Positions 45,211 through 58,100 of a DNA stretch of 64,000 nt are shown piece by piece. This DNA is from Cymbidium sinense. Lineage: Eukaryota > Streptophyta > Magnoliopsida > Asparagales > Orchidaceae. The position numbers and the translations under genes were made by a program. How positions within the stretch are numbered: the stretch's first letter is position 1; each line of letters opens with the position of its first letter. The stretch is taken from assembly GCA_021442155.1 (NCBI GenBank), contig CM038222.1, positions 18,486,923-18,550,922 of the forward strand. Direction: 5' to 3'. A model generated the notes under the pieces. That model was given only the letters and a program-made list of their open reading frames with translations. It had not been told where the DNA came from and did not search any database.

Positions 45211-47760
45211 TCAATCTTATATAAATTAACACATGAATATAGGAAAAAGAACCTAAAATTTATACACTTAAACTATGAGCAAATGCATTTCTTATGTATT
45301 TATTACTAGCATCATCACTCATATTATTATTCATTTATAAGCTTTTGAAAAATACATTTGGATTTAATAGTGATAATAGCCATGCATATATTAAATTAAA
45401 TCAACACATGCAAGATTACATAAAGTAAATCCATTTTATTTTACTTGATTTTGAAAAGATGGATGCATGAATTGAAATGACATATGAAATTTAACATGAT
45501 TGGAAGGAGAATAGTCAAATATAAGCATGTGATTTAACAACCAAACTAGTTCTTAAGGACAATCAAATAAAATAAGATTATTTAAGGCAAAAAAAAGCTT
45601 CTTTATTAATTAAGTTTTGGATTTGATTTGATTTAAAGAGGAGAAGAGAAATCATCACTTACTATTTTAAACCCATTCCCACATTAGTGATTTTATTTAA
45701 TTTAATTTAAGGAAATGTAATTAAATTGATTTTATGGGTTAATTAAGTTGAACCCTCAATTAGATGAATTAATTATTCTTACCTATGTCACCTTAAAGTA
45801 GTTAACTAAATAATTATGAGACAACATGATATGCATGGAGAATAAATTTGCAATGATCCCAGGAAATGAAAAGGGCATAATCCAATTGGCTGATTAATTA
45901 ATTAATTAAGGGACTTAATTAATTACTCTTATGGTTTTCCCACTCATGTGGACTAATCATAATTTCATTAAACTCTTTTAGGTTATTAAACTCTTAAATA
46001 TCTACCCCATGATTCAATTAATTAAGGTCTAATATGATTATGATTTCAATTTGATTAAGTGATTTAATTAATTTCATTTAAAAAAGGGTCAAATGAACTT
46101 AAGGAAAGGGGTCCCAACCTTATTCCTTAGTTCACTTAATCCTAAACAATGATTAATAAACATAATTATTTAATTTATTATTGTTCATGGGATTAATTAA
46201 TCATTAATTAACTTAAAAGAGTAGTTAAGGTTTAATTAGTCAATCTTCTTAATTAAGTGAGCAATAAATCCCAAGAAAATCATGGGAGGTAGAGGTCATT
46301 CCACAAAACTAACCCACAAAATTTGGGATTAATTGCTCAAGTAATTAAAGAGTAATAAAGCTAATTAATTTTGTAATTAAACTTTAATTAAACCTTAATA
46401 ATTAGTTATGATCATTTTTAATTAATTCTCCTCCAAAATACCTTTAAAATAAGTATTTATTTGCATTTTTTTAGTTTCTATGATTTTTTATGATTTTTAG
46501 AAGTTTTAGCCATTAAAAATGATTAATTAAGCCTAATTAAAGCCTAATCATGTTGGCGCCATGTGGCATGCTGATGCAACTTGCTTTTCACATGACAATG
46601 CAGGATTGGCTACTTAAAACTTATCCGACTCAGCGCTTACGTGATTGTGGCGGATGTGCATTCTCATTCACCATCCGATTTAAGATTGATTGGCTATGAT
46701 TAATCCCAAAACCTAATAGGATTAAGTCAAATCAATTTAGCAGATCTAATCAGGACCATCCATTTTGATCATGTAGAATGAACAATACGTGATCTAACAT
46801 CACGCGAGTGAGGGAGAATGGAGTCCGTCCACCACTACTCACTTGATCCTAGCTTACCAAGGCACAGATCAACTCCAAAAGGATCCCACACCTTCATGAC
46901 ATCGATCGAAGGGGATCTAATGATCAAAATCACATGAGATGCATGTTTTCTTTAAAAAGCTCCAATCCATTTTTGTTTAAGGATCAATTTTGGAAGCATA
47001 CCTTATCGGAGATCAAGACTAGTGGCTTGAACGATTGGGGAAGCTTCATCTAGTGGAGATGAAGCTCTGTTGAGCAGCAATTGGATCAATTCCTTGACAT
47101 TCATTAGAAGGCCACGAATCGATGATTTATAGCTTAGCTTTGATCAAAGTCACACCTCTAGTGCTCGAAAAGCAACGGAGATGATTCATTCTTGCTCGAA
47201 GAGACATAGGGAAGGTACATGCAAAGTTAATTTGAGTTTGATGGAGAAATGGGGAAGTTTGGTCGGATATGGGAATGTCTTATTTTGAGATAGACAGGAA
47301 TGACATTTTTTGATAGAGGAATGAGATTGGGAACTTAGGGAATGGCTCTATAGGGTCCTCTTGGGCAGCTAGGGGTCTAAGGAATAATTTTTGTGTGTGT
47401 TTGAGTGGAAATAAGGGGGAGTATATCCCCTTCATCTTGATCAGACAGTGGGATCGGGTTTGGCTTATAGTGGCAGTCTGACCATCTCAAGGAGTCGTGG
47501 GTGGCGGGAGGAGGTGAGTTGGCTTGGCTTGCTTGGTTGAAGGTGTGGAGGTGGCTGCCAATGAGGAATCATGGGTGTCCTATTGGTTTCAAATGCTCCA
47601 ATAGGAAGAGTGAGGTGTTTCACCTCCCATGAGTCATGGCCAACCCAACCACCCATTGGGTCAGGTTCGGTAGTGTCCCAGGTGCCTAGGTGGACCATTG
47701 TGAGAGTACCAAGTGGCCAAGGATTGGAAATGACAACTTACATGGGTGATTTGTCTCATG
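45115..47760. other. Block 2 left part, non-coding
   Basis: AT-rich DNA with TTAATTAATT stretches (45115-46985), then the GGAAGCATACCTTATCGG region (46986-47760). Minus- and plus-strand open stretches around 47465-47901 are not conserved as frames in block 1. No gene is recognised. Confidence 0.55.
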
Positions 47761-48770
47761 TGATTCCCTTAACCTAAGAATAGAATGATCATTTGGCATT
47801 AGATTTGATTTAGGTAGATTTAAAATGAGCCAAATATGGGTTAGACCAAATTCCAAGTCAATTGGAGTTGATTTGGTTAGGCTTGTCTCAATTTGACTCA
47901 TTTAGGTCAAATTGGGTTAGGTTGGGTCAAGTTGACCAATTGGTCAAATTAGGTGAAACCAAGGGTTTGGTCAAGTTCATATGATCAATTTGGATGTTTT
48001 GGTTCAATTGGTTTGGTTTGGGTGATTTTGGGTCATTTGAATTCATTTGGGGCAAAATGGGTTAATTTGACAATTAACAAATTAAATTTGAGTTGTAGTT
48101 TGGGTTTAGTTGACCAATTGAAAAGATTGTAGGCTTTGGTTATATTTAATTTGGATTTCATTTTATTTTAGGCTAACTCGATCCTTTAGGTCAATTTGGG
48201 CTAAGCAGGTCATTGGGTTCAATTGGGTCCAATGATCACTTTGGTCAAGTTTAATAATCAATTTGGAATAAGCTTTAGTCGTTGGTTGCAATTAATTTGG
48301 TTGATCTAATTTGGTCTTTTAGGTCAATTTGGGTCAACTTGGGTCAAGAGGGCCAATTGGGTTTAGTTTGACTCATTTGGAGGTCAAGCCATATTCAAAT
48401 ATTGATTCTGATTTGTTATGAAACATTGGTTTCAAGGGATTTGGCTAGTTTGGATTCATATGGATAAAGCGGTTGACTTGGTCAAATGACCAAGTTAACT
48501 TGGTTTGACCTAATTTGTTATAATTGATCAACCTAGGGTGATCAACAATCATGATCGGAGGTTTTGATGGGCTTGGTTCAATCCAATTTGGTTAGGATTA
48601 GAACTTGGCTCAAATAGGTCAAATTAGTCACTTTGGGTCAAGTGGACCAATTGGTTTAGTTGGCCTAATTTTGGGTTGAGTTTGACTTAGTTGAGTTTAT
48701 ATATGGATTTTGGATTGATACATAAATTTAATTGCAATTGGCTTGGGTTCAAATGGGTTGTGGTTCATTT
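47761..48770. repeat. GGTCAA-rich DNA, block 2
   Basis: Dense, irregular phrases of TTGGGTCAA, AATTTGGTCAA and GTTGACCAATTGGTCAA (e.g. 47931-47947). Corresponds to 19300-20230. Confidence 0.65.
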
Positions 48771-48819
48771 GACATTGTCAAAAGGGGTTGTTGGGTTTGA
48801 CTTGGGTAGATTTTGGTTT

Positions 48820-49330
48820 ATCTTGATGATTGTACATTTCATTTATATTTGTGAATATGATTGAAGGTACGATTGATTCATGAGAAAATCAATTGAATTT
48901 GAGTTTTGGAATGAAGAAATTTTGCTAAGTCCATAGAGTTGAGTCATGTGGCTTAAGTTTAGATTATGATTTGGCTTGATTTAGTTTTGATGATTTAAAT
49001 GTATTATTCATTTAAATTTGTGAAGGTTATTAAAAATATGTTTGATAAATGAGAAATCAATTGAGTTTTGACTTGATTTGGATTAAGATTTGGCTAACTA
49101 CATGGGATAGGTCATATGGGTTAGGAAGGGTTTGATTTAATTTGATTTAGTTTGATTTAGTTTGATTTAGTTTTGATCATTTGAATGTAGATTTGATTTA
49201 TATTTAGGAAGATGATTGAAGATATAAATTGATTATGAGAAAATCAATTGATTTTGGATTGATGTGGGTTAAGGTTTGGCTAAGTCCATAGTATAGGTCA
49301 TATGGCTTAGGAAGGGTTTCAAGTTTGGAT
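48820..49330. repeat. Three ~170-185-bp tandem units
   Basis: Anchors GAGAAAATCAATTGA (48880), GAGAAATCAATTGAG (49049) and GAGAAAATCAATTGA (49238), each followed by a GGCTAAGTCCATAG-type phrase. A (TTTGATTTAG)n run lies at ~49135-49175. Absent from block 1, where this interval is deleted. Confidence 0.75.
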
Positions 49331-49499
49331 TTGATCATGAGCTTCAATCATTTGGTTTTAGCATTTGGGCTTGGATTTGGATTTGAATTTGTTGTTTTTA
49401 TTGAACTTGAGGTTTGGTTTGAGAAGGTGAACATGGATTAGATTTGGGTTTTAGGGTAGGTGGATTATCCTAATCCCTAAGGCATAACCTGATCCAATG

Positions 49500-49889
49500 G
49501 TTAACCCTTCTAAGTCATTAGGCTTAGGTTAAGTGTTTACCAAATTGTTAGAAGTGTCTTATGACTAGGAAAGTCTTAATGTCTAGAAGACTCCTAAGTC
49601 TAAGATGGGAAGATTGAATCCACACTCCAAAATTGAGGTCAATAGGCCTTAGGCTCCATAGTGTTGCCCTTAGAGATAGATGATTGGAAAGACCGAAGCC
49701 AAGTTTCACATTATAGACTCGAATACATGGATACATGAGAATAACATAGTTACATCCTCTCTACATCAGTGTATGAAGTTCATGAGTGGTGGGATCGTTT
49801 ATTGTGCCAAAGGAGATCTTAAGCCATTTACAGTTCACAAGGTTGGCATATATGAGGATGCACCTTACTACCTCCCTCAAAATCAATAA
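49500..49889 (+). pseudogene. Gypsy protease-RT linker remnant
   Basis: A 69-codon open stretch (49680-49889) reads TEAKFHIIDSNTWIHENN, then VTSSLHQCMKFMSGG and KPFTVHKVGIYEDAPYYL. This matches the region that follows the retropepsin in plant Tat elements (the ALLGRPWIH / STLHQ-KF type segment; the LLGRP part is replaced by SNT here). It ends at a TAA at 49887. This part is missing from block 1. Confidence 0.7.
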
Positions 49890-49909
49890 GTCTATTCTTG
49901 TGAACTTGG

Positions 49910-50010
49910 CCAAAGTTTAAAATTAAAAGAAAAAGAAAAAGAAAAAAAGAAAGAGAAAAAGAAAAAAGAAAATAAAATAGAAAATGAAAAGGAAAATAAA
50001 AGGGAGTGAA
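49910..50010 (+). repeat. Homopurine A/G tract, block 2
   Basis: Almost pure A/G on the plus strand, directly after the protease-RT linker stop. Same position as 20285-20370. Confidence 0.8.
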
Positions 50011-50293
50011 AATAGACTTGGAGGAGGAAGTGGAGCCTGACATTAGATTCCATGCACATTTCATTACTCCATTCAAGCATATGGGTAAGATGACCTGTCC
50101 TCCACCAGGCAGAGGAAGAGGCCAGTTCAGAGTCAATCCTAGGGGTGGAAAACCTTCTTATTAGCTACCCAATAGAAGGTATGTCCCAGCTACCAGGAGT
50201 AGACCTGCTATCTATATAGACTTAGAATCTAGCTCATAGGATGAGTCTTATATGGTTAGCACACCAGCTAGCTCTTCACAGTAGTAGATTCTC

Positions 50294-51068
50294 TTGGAGG
50301 TGGCACTTGAACCAGATAGCGATGAAGATCGGGCTCCAAAGCCAATCATAAATGTATCCAGGTCTATATGTGAAATAATTAGGCATCAGTTGCGAACCTT
50401 AGCTCTAACCCCACTTTCCTCTCAAAAAGCTGAGGGTTTGGTAGTTAAGGATGCCCCTAAGTCATCCCCAAGGACACAACATAGATTGGAGATATTCTAC
50501 CATCAACTATTCATGGACAAATGGCTTTACATAAGCCTTGAACATAACTCTCATGTAAATACTAAAGAAGACACTCGATAATAACAAGCGACACTGGAAT
50601 GGGCAGTTAGTTGAAGCCTTGTGAATCTACTGCACCACATTCAAAACTCCAACACAGTCTACTCCTTCTCAGTGTAAGGGTCCAAAGCCATTTGACCATT
50701 AGAAGTCTAACTCCCATCATTAAGGATAGTTGTGGGAAGCAAGATTACAATACAGCATAATGCCAAGTTACAGTTAGAAGAGCTCAAAGATTTAGAGGAG
50801 AGACGCATGTGAGCATGCCAAAACCTCAAGTTGTACAGAGCTAAAATAATTCAAGCTCATAACAAGTTGGTCTGTCCAAGAGCTTTTCAAGTAAGAGAGC
50901 ATATTCTAGCTCTAAGGAGACTGATTGTTGCCCATCATAATATGGGAGACAAGTTTGAACCCACATGAGAAGGCCCTTTTGGGTTAGAGAATAAGGATCT
51001 TAATTTATTAATCATAAGGGAGTGCCATATGCTTCCAATCAATGGGCTCTACTTAAAGAAATATTATA
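50294..51068 (+). pseudogene. Gypsy pol with internal deletion (linker joined to integrase tail)
   Basis: A 95-codon stretch (50294-50581) begins in the linker (PDSDEDRAPKP, SICEIIRHQLRTLALTP) and, at ~50475-50485, passes without a stop into integrase DNA equivalent to the NIDWRYS motif (block 1 23887), here HRLEIFYHQ in another frame. RT, both RNase H domains and the integrase core up to that point are gone. The integrase C-terminal domain follows in broken frames (50826-51068: CPRAFQV, MGDKFEPT). Confidence 0.7.
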
Positions 51069-53535
51069 AATCATGTTTAAAAATAATTATCATCAATGAA
51101 AATTCCATTTCAAATTCAATCTCTTCCATGTCAAAAGTATTCTTATTAGTGAATCCACCACAACGTGTTTAGGGTATGTGTAAGAAACGAGATCCATCCT
51201 TCATCACACATACAAATACCACACAAAACATATAAAAACACATATATTTTATCTTGGGCTCTCTAAGTTGATAATGCCCCTAAATACTCTCAGATGCTCT
51301 AGGTAGGCATCCCCCTAGTGTGTCACCCTAATGATGTTCTTACTTTTAAGGATGTCAGTCTGCTACACTTTCTTCCTTACTTTATCACTATACACTGATG
51401 AGCACTTTGTTAGTTTGGTAGACCTTAATGCATGGCTGGTAAGCTACCTCATGTTGGCTTCATTTAAGAGGTTGTGAGTCTGCTACACTTTCTTCTTGGA
51501 TTAGCCTTCGTGCATTGATTGGGTTGAGTATATTTGAGGTTTATGATAAGTCCCCCAATGTATCCTTCCCTCATGGCTACTTCAAGTCTAGGTCCAATTC
51601 TTCCTTAGGGCTCCCCACTTAGTAGTCACTCTAGGTCAGATAACATCCATCCTATCGATGACAGACTATCTCCATTATCAGTTCCACTTAGAAAGTTGTA
51701 GGCCCACAAGCTTTCTTTCCATATTGATTGTTTCACACCAATGAGCACCTTAGGTTCGTTGGTTCTCACTATGCTGACTGATACACCACTCATGCTGATG
51801 GATACACCTTAGGTTGGTTCTCCTATTTTAGGATACACCACACATGGCAGATGTAAGTCTACTACACTTTTTCCTTAAGTTGGCCACTATACTGTACACC
51901 TATGGGCTTTTTTTAGGGCTTAAGATAACGCCCCTAGCAGTACCTCCCTTGTGGGCACTATATTTAGATCACATCCTTTGCGACCCCATTTAGACACTAC
52001 TGGGTTACTATCAAATTAGATAGTTCCCCTTTTATAGTAACCATCATTAAGGTTAGAGAATCCATCCTATGAATGTGATTCTCCCTTGGTCCAGTAAATC
52101 TGAGATAAGTCAAGGCCTACATAGCCCCTTCTCATTGTGGTCCCTCACCCACCAATAGGGTCCATGCAAACATATAAACAAAATAAATATTCACTTATGG
52201 ATTATGAGAACAACCCTAGCAGTATATTTTCCCAAGCATCCTATTTTAGGTGTCGTAAGTCCCTATAAGAATCACTTCTCTTAAGTTGATATAAGTCCCT
52301 GCATTCACTTAGTAGTCACCCTTAAGTCGTTCAATTTGTTGTGCTACAACAGTCTTGATGATTGCTCCTTTAGATGATATACTATGCCTTTTTTTCTATA
52401 GCCATAGATGAAATGTAAAACCTTAGGTTGGCTAGCTCTACCCTACGGTTAGTAGACTATCCATTTGGATTTATAAATCTGAGATATGACAAGTTTGATA
52501 TAGCCCCTTCTCAGTGGGTCCATCATACATAGACATCATCCATAAATTAAATCTATCAAATTTGATCAAGCTCACATTACCAGCGAATATGCCATCAATT
52601 CAAACTCAAAATAAACTAAACAATCCATATCAAATAACATGAAATTAAGATAAAATTAATCTTGACTACATTTGAGTTGACATAAGTCCCTAGCGACATT
52701 CACTTAGTAGTCACCCTAGGTGAGGTTCAATTTATTGTGCATCCAACAAGTCACCCCAGCTATTGTTCCTTACTTTTGAAGATGTAAGTCTGCTATTCCT
52801 TCTTCCTAGCACAATCATTGCACACGGAAAGGAAACCCCTTAGGTTGGTTAGCTCTACCCCATAGCCGGTTGACTATCCCTTTGGTAGTGGAGCCCCTTC
52901 CTTCTGATTCAGGGTCCATACATTAACTAAGATTAAATAAAACCCAATCAAATTTTCCCTGATGGAGTTAAATCACACTCTTCTCCTAGTGGAGACCCAA
53001 ATCATATATAAACAAGTTAAGCAAATAAGTCAAATTTAAAACCAACCTCCAATTGGAGCAAAATTAAACTAAATCCCCTAGTTGAGTCTAAATCAAAGAA
53101 ATTCAACCAAACTCTTATTCCCAACTGATACATCTCCAAATAAATCTATGAAATCAAACTCAAATCACAATCCCCAGTGGATAGCCTAAACATGCTTCCC
53201 TAATGGAAGGTTCATATACCCGATCCTTAGTAGACTTAAGCCCATATCTCTAATGAATATGCCTCCACAATAATTAAATCAAAACAAATTAAAGTCGATT
53301 TGATCTTAATCCCTAGTGGATTATAGATTCTTATCCCCAGCCAATCTTCTTTTCATAAATTATATAATCAAATCAAATCCTAACCTTTTCCCCAACAAAT
53401 TTTCTTCTTCTATGCCCTTGACATACACTCCTCACATGTCTCAATGCATGTGTGAGATCTCTCTCCATTTCCTTGACATGGAATTCTCATCAAATTCTAT
53501 TTCTTCTCTTATGCACACCTTTAATACTGCAACCA
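51069..53535. other. Block 2 downstream non-coding region with repeated motifs
   Basis: Corresponds to 24483-26930, with the same recurring GATGTCAGTCTGCTACAC / TTTCTTCCTT phrases (51353, 51476, 51849 and others) and CCTAGTGGA-type phrases. A 93-codon plus-strand open stretch (53316-53597) is low-complexity and not conserved as a frame. Confidence 0.55.
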
Positions 53536-53539
53536 AAAG

Positions 53540-55010
53540 CCAAACAATGTATTCATTTAAATTACATCATCTTAACATTGTAATCAACATTTTATGATAT
53601 GTGATGGTGCAAACTCAAACTAACTATACAATAACATGATAAACATATTATAGTTTGAATTAACACATTAAATTATATTATAATATATGATGTTATATTA
53701 TAATTTGCTATAATATAATATATTGTCTAACATTACACCTCATTAGAATCACTTGAAAGGAACAAATATTAAAATTTTCTCAAAATATGAATAATGTTCA
53801 TTTTGGATGTAAAATTATTATTTTTCTATTAGAAATGTTACAAATAGCATAATTTTGGTGTTGCTTCTTGGTGTGTCTTATGAATTTGGCCAAATTCTTC
53901 CATCTCAACATTCAAATTAACATTTTTGTGAGTTTTGACCTAATGTATTATAATAAAAGTAAAACATACTAAAATGTACAATAATATTTCATTACACACC
54001 ACCACATTCATATATATGTGAAGTTATATTGTTATGTACATTATATTTTAATATGCTTTCATATAATATATTATCTTACATTACACCTTAAAATGAATCA
54101 CCTCAAGAAAAATAAATTATAAAATTTGGATGAAAATGAACATTTATTTTTGATGCAAAATTTTATTCTTTTAATTAAATTACACATCATAAAACACCCC
54201 AATGATGTTCCCTAAAGCTTACCATAAATTTGGCCAAATCCCATCATCTCATCCTATAAATTAGTATTTTTATGAATTATACATGTACAAACTCTACTAC
54301 ATCATACTATTGCAAACTAAAATAAGCTAAACAACAAGTAGTAATACACAATAGTATGCTATAATTCTTGATGGTACACTACATTATGAAATCTTATATT
54401 ATAATACACTATAACATATTATATTATATTATACTGCATATCACATCACAAGGGATTTCTTATGATATAAAATAATAAAATTAGTCTAAACAATAAAATA
54501 AACTATATATTTTAGTCATATCGCTTACATATTTTAATTTCAAATAATATATTATGATTCATGCTCTACTTATTATGAATTTGGCCAAATTCCACCATTT
54601 TAAAGTCTAAATCAACATTTTTATAAATAATTCTAGTGTAGGCTCGACTGCATGATTGTAAAATACTAAAAGAATTTAAAATGTGCATATCAATATAGTA
54701 TGATATATGATGTTATACTATGCTACAACATATAATATTTATTTTGAACATAAAATCTTACTTTTTAGACTATAAGTGGTGTAGCACTCCTTTGGTATTA
54801 CAACTTAACTCCCACTTCAAATTTAATAAATTTCATCATCTGATTTATTAAATCAATATTTTTTACGATTTATATTAATATAGACTATAGGGCACAATAC
54901 CATAATATATTAAAACATTTCAAAACAATATATAACATCCAAAAACACATCACTACAAGCTCAAATATATGATGCTACATATACTATAATATATGGTAAT
55001 ATAATATTAT
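53540..55010. repeat. Diverged ~345-bp tandem repeat, block 2
   Basis: Counterpart of 26980-28440. GGCCAAAT anchors at ~53888, 54232 and 54582, giving steps of ~344 and ~350 bp, with weaker monomers at ~53580 and ~54820. The register and monomer order match block 1, so the array already existed before the duplication. Confidence 0.8.
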
Positions 55011-55121
55011 TTAGGGTTATGGTTTAGGGTATTTCTCTTGAAGAAATTTCTTTAGCTACCATAACTAAGTTAGGATGTGGTCATTCTTTAGATTTACTAA
55101 TGATAACATCTTTATTCAAGG

Positions 55122-58100
55122 TTTATGGTTTATGGTTTAGGGTTAGGGTTTAGGGTTTATGGTTTAGGGTTTAGGGTTTGGAGTTTAGGGTTTATGGTTG
55201 AAGGTTTTAGGGTTTAGGATTTATGGTTTTAAGGTTTAGGGTTTATGATTTATGGTTTAGGATTTAGGATTTAGGTCTTTTTTTCTTTCAAATTAAATAA
55301 ATCGGTAAGCTTAGGTTTATTTAGTTTATTTTATATTTATTTTAGCTTATTTTATTTTTTTAATATAGGTTTATATTTTATTTAGTTTAGTTTATTTATT
55401 TTAGGTTTATTTATTTTAGTTTAAGTTTTTTTAGCTGAGTTTATTTAGGGTTTAAGTTTATTTTTTAGCTGAGTTTTATTTTTAGTATATTTTTAGGTTT
55501 AGTTTTTATCTTTTAAATTTTTAGGTTTTGGTTTAGGTTTTAATTTTTTTTATTTTTTTAGGTTTTGGTTTTAGGTTTTCATTTCAAGTTTTTTTTTTTA
55601 GGTTCCATTTTTTAGGTTAGGTTTTGGTTTATTTTTAATTTATTTTATTTTATTTAGTTTAGGTTTAAGATTAGTTTATTTTTGGTTTAGGTTTAGGTTT
55701 TATTTATTTTAGTTTAGTTTATTTTAGTATAGGTTTAGGTTTATTTTATTTTAATTATTTTATTTTTTTTAGGTTTAGGTTTTTTAAGTTTAGGGATTAG
55801 GTTCTATTTTTTATTTTTTAAGGTCTATTTTTTAGGTTTAGGTTTTCATTTAATTATTATTTTATTTTATTTTATGTTTTTTATTTTATTTAGGTTTTTA
55901 TCCGTTGGTTTATTATATATTTTTTACTTTAGTTTAAGTTTCTATTTATTTTATTTTAGCATATTTTTATTTTTTATTCTATTTTATTTTTAGGTTTAGG
56001 TTTAAGAATTAGTTAGATTTTTATTTTATTTTGTTTATTTTATTTTATTTAGGTTTAGGTTTTTTATTTATTTTACTATTAGGTTTTATTTAGTTTAAGA
56101 TTAGGTTTATAGGTTTTTAGGGATTAGGGATTAGGGTTTAGGGTTTAGGGTTTAGGTTTTAGGTTTAGGCTTTAGGGTTTAGGGTTTTGAGGGTTTAGGA
56201 TTTAGGGTTTAGGGTTAGCTTAGGGTTTAGGGTTAGTTTAGGGTTTAGGGTTTTTATGGTTTAGGGTTAGTGTTAGGGTTTAGGGTTTTGGGTTTTCGGT
56301 TGTAGTGTAGGGTTGTAGGTTTAGGGTTAATTTTAGGCTTCAGTGTTTAGGGTTACGGGCAAAGGATTTTGGGTTTATGGTTTAGGATTTGTTTTTAAAT
56401 TAAGTAAACCGAAAGTTTAAGTTTATTTAGTTTAATTATTATTATTTTTTTTATTTACATTTATTTTTTATTTTTTTAGTTCAATTTATTTATTTTAGAT
56501 TAGGTTTTTTTCTTTATTTTTTAGGTTTAGGTTTAGGTTTATGCTTATTTTTTAGTTTAGTTTATTTTTATTTTATTTTTTAGGTTTAGGTTTTATTTTT
56601 TATTTTAAAGTTCAAGTTTAGGTTTTTATTTTATTTTTTTTGGTTTAGGTTTTAGGTTTTTATTTTAGGTTTATTTTTATGTTATATTTTTTTAAGTTAG
56701 GATTAAGTTTATTTTTTGTTTAGTTTATTTTATTTAGTTTCGGGGTAAGTTTAGTTTATTTTAGGTTTAGGTTTAGGTTTTATTTCTTATAGTCTAGTTT
56801 ATTTTATTTTGAGTTTAGGTTTATTTTATTTTGGTTATTTTACTTTTAGGTTTTTTATTTTATGGTTTAGCTTTTTTTTAGGTTTTATTTTTAGGTTTAG
56901 GTTTTTATTTATTTTTTATTTTAATTTATTTTAGGGTTATCTTATTTTTATTTAACATTTAGTTTTTATTTTATTCAGGTTTTTTAGTTTTATGTTTATT
57001 TTATTTTTTTTCTTTTAGTTTAGGTTTTATTTATTTTATTTTAGTTTAATTTTGATTTTTTTTTTTTATTTTACGTTTAGATTTTGGTTTAGGTTTAGGT
57101 TTTGGTTTAGGTTATAGTATAAGTTTTCATTATTTTATTGTATTTTAATTTATTTAGGTTTAGATTTTTTTATATTTACTTTTTACGTTTTATTTATTTT
57201 AGGTTTAGGTTTTTAAATTTTTACTGTTTGGCATTTAAGGTTTAGGGTTTCGGGTTGTAAGTTTTAGGGCTTAAGGTTTAGGGTTTAGGGTTTAGGGTTT
57301 ATAGTTTAGGGTTTAAGGTTGTAGGTTTATCGTTTAAGGTTTAGGGTTTAGGGTTAGGACTTTTATTTATATTTTTTATTTTTTTTTAATTAAGTAAACT
57401 CATAGTTTTATGTTTATTTAGTTTATTTTTTATATTTTTTATATATTAGTTTATTTTATTTTTTATTTTTATTTAACTTTACTTTTATTTTTATTTAGTT
57501 TAGCTTATTAATTTTAGGTTTATTTATTTTAGTTTAGGTTTTTTATTTTAGTATATTTTTTCAATTTAGGTTTAGGTTTAGGTTTACTTTTTAGTTTAGT
57601 TTTATTTTTATTTCATTTTTTAGGTTTAGGTTTTATTTTTTATTTTTAGATTCATGTTTAGGTTTTTAATTTATTTGTTTAGGATTACGTCAAGTTTTTT
57701 TTTGGTTTTCTTTATGTTTTATTTTTTAGTTTAGGTTTAGGTTTATTTTTAATTTATTTTATTTTATTTCGGGTTTAGGTTTAGTTTTATTTTATTTTAG
57801 GTTTAGGTTTAGGTATTTTTTATTTTAGTTTAGCTTATTTTACTTCTATTTTAAGTTTAGTTTTTTTATTTATTTTTAGGTTTTATTTTTAAGTTTATTT
57901 TTTAGGTTTTAGTTTTTATTTGTTTTTTTATTTTATTTTATGTTTACTTTTTTATTGTAGGTTTAGTTTTTATTATACTTAGGTTTCTTATTTTTTTAGT
58001 TTAGCTTAGGTTTTTATTTATTTTATTTTATTTTAGTTTTTATTTATTTTATATTATTTTCTTTTGATGTTTAGTTTAGGTTTTATTTTATTTTATTTTG

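Larger units (their letters stand above)
45115..55121 (+). mobile_element. Block 2: duplicate of the gypsy-containing block
   Basis: Matches block 1 (17544-28545) in order and sequence from AAACCAGGGAAGTGAGG to the shared right boundary before TTTAGGG DNA. It has extra sequence at ~46070-46985 and ~48770-49885 that block 1 lacks, and lacks the RT, RNase H and most integrase DNA (block 1 ~20805-23885). Same orientation. The clear divergence (substitutions and many indels) means the duplication is not recent. Confidence 0.8.

Noticed and set aside
46555..46575. TTGGCGCCATGTGGCATG as a retroelement primer-binding site
   Set aside because: Starts like TGGCGCC but does not continue as a tRNA complement, and no LTR end lies just before it.
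47465..47901. Overlapping frames on both strands
   Set aside because: Not open in the paralogous part of block 1 and no recognisable domain.
53316..53597. 93-codon plus-strand frame
   Set aside because: AT-rich, not conserved as a frame in block 1 (26740-27010), and no domain.
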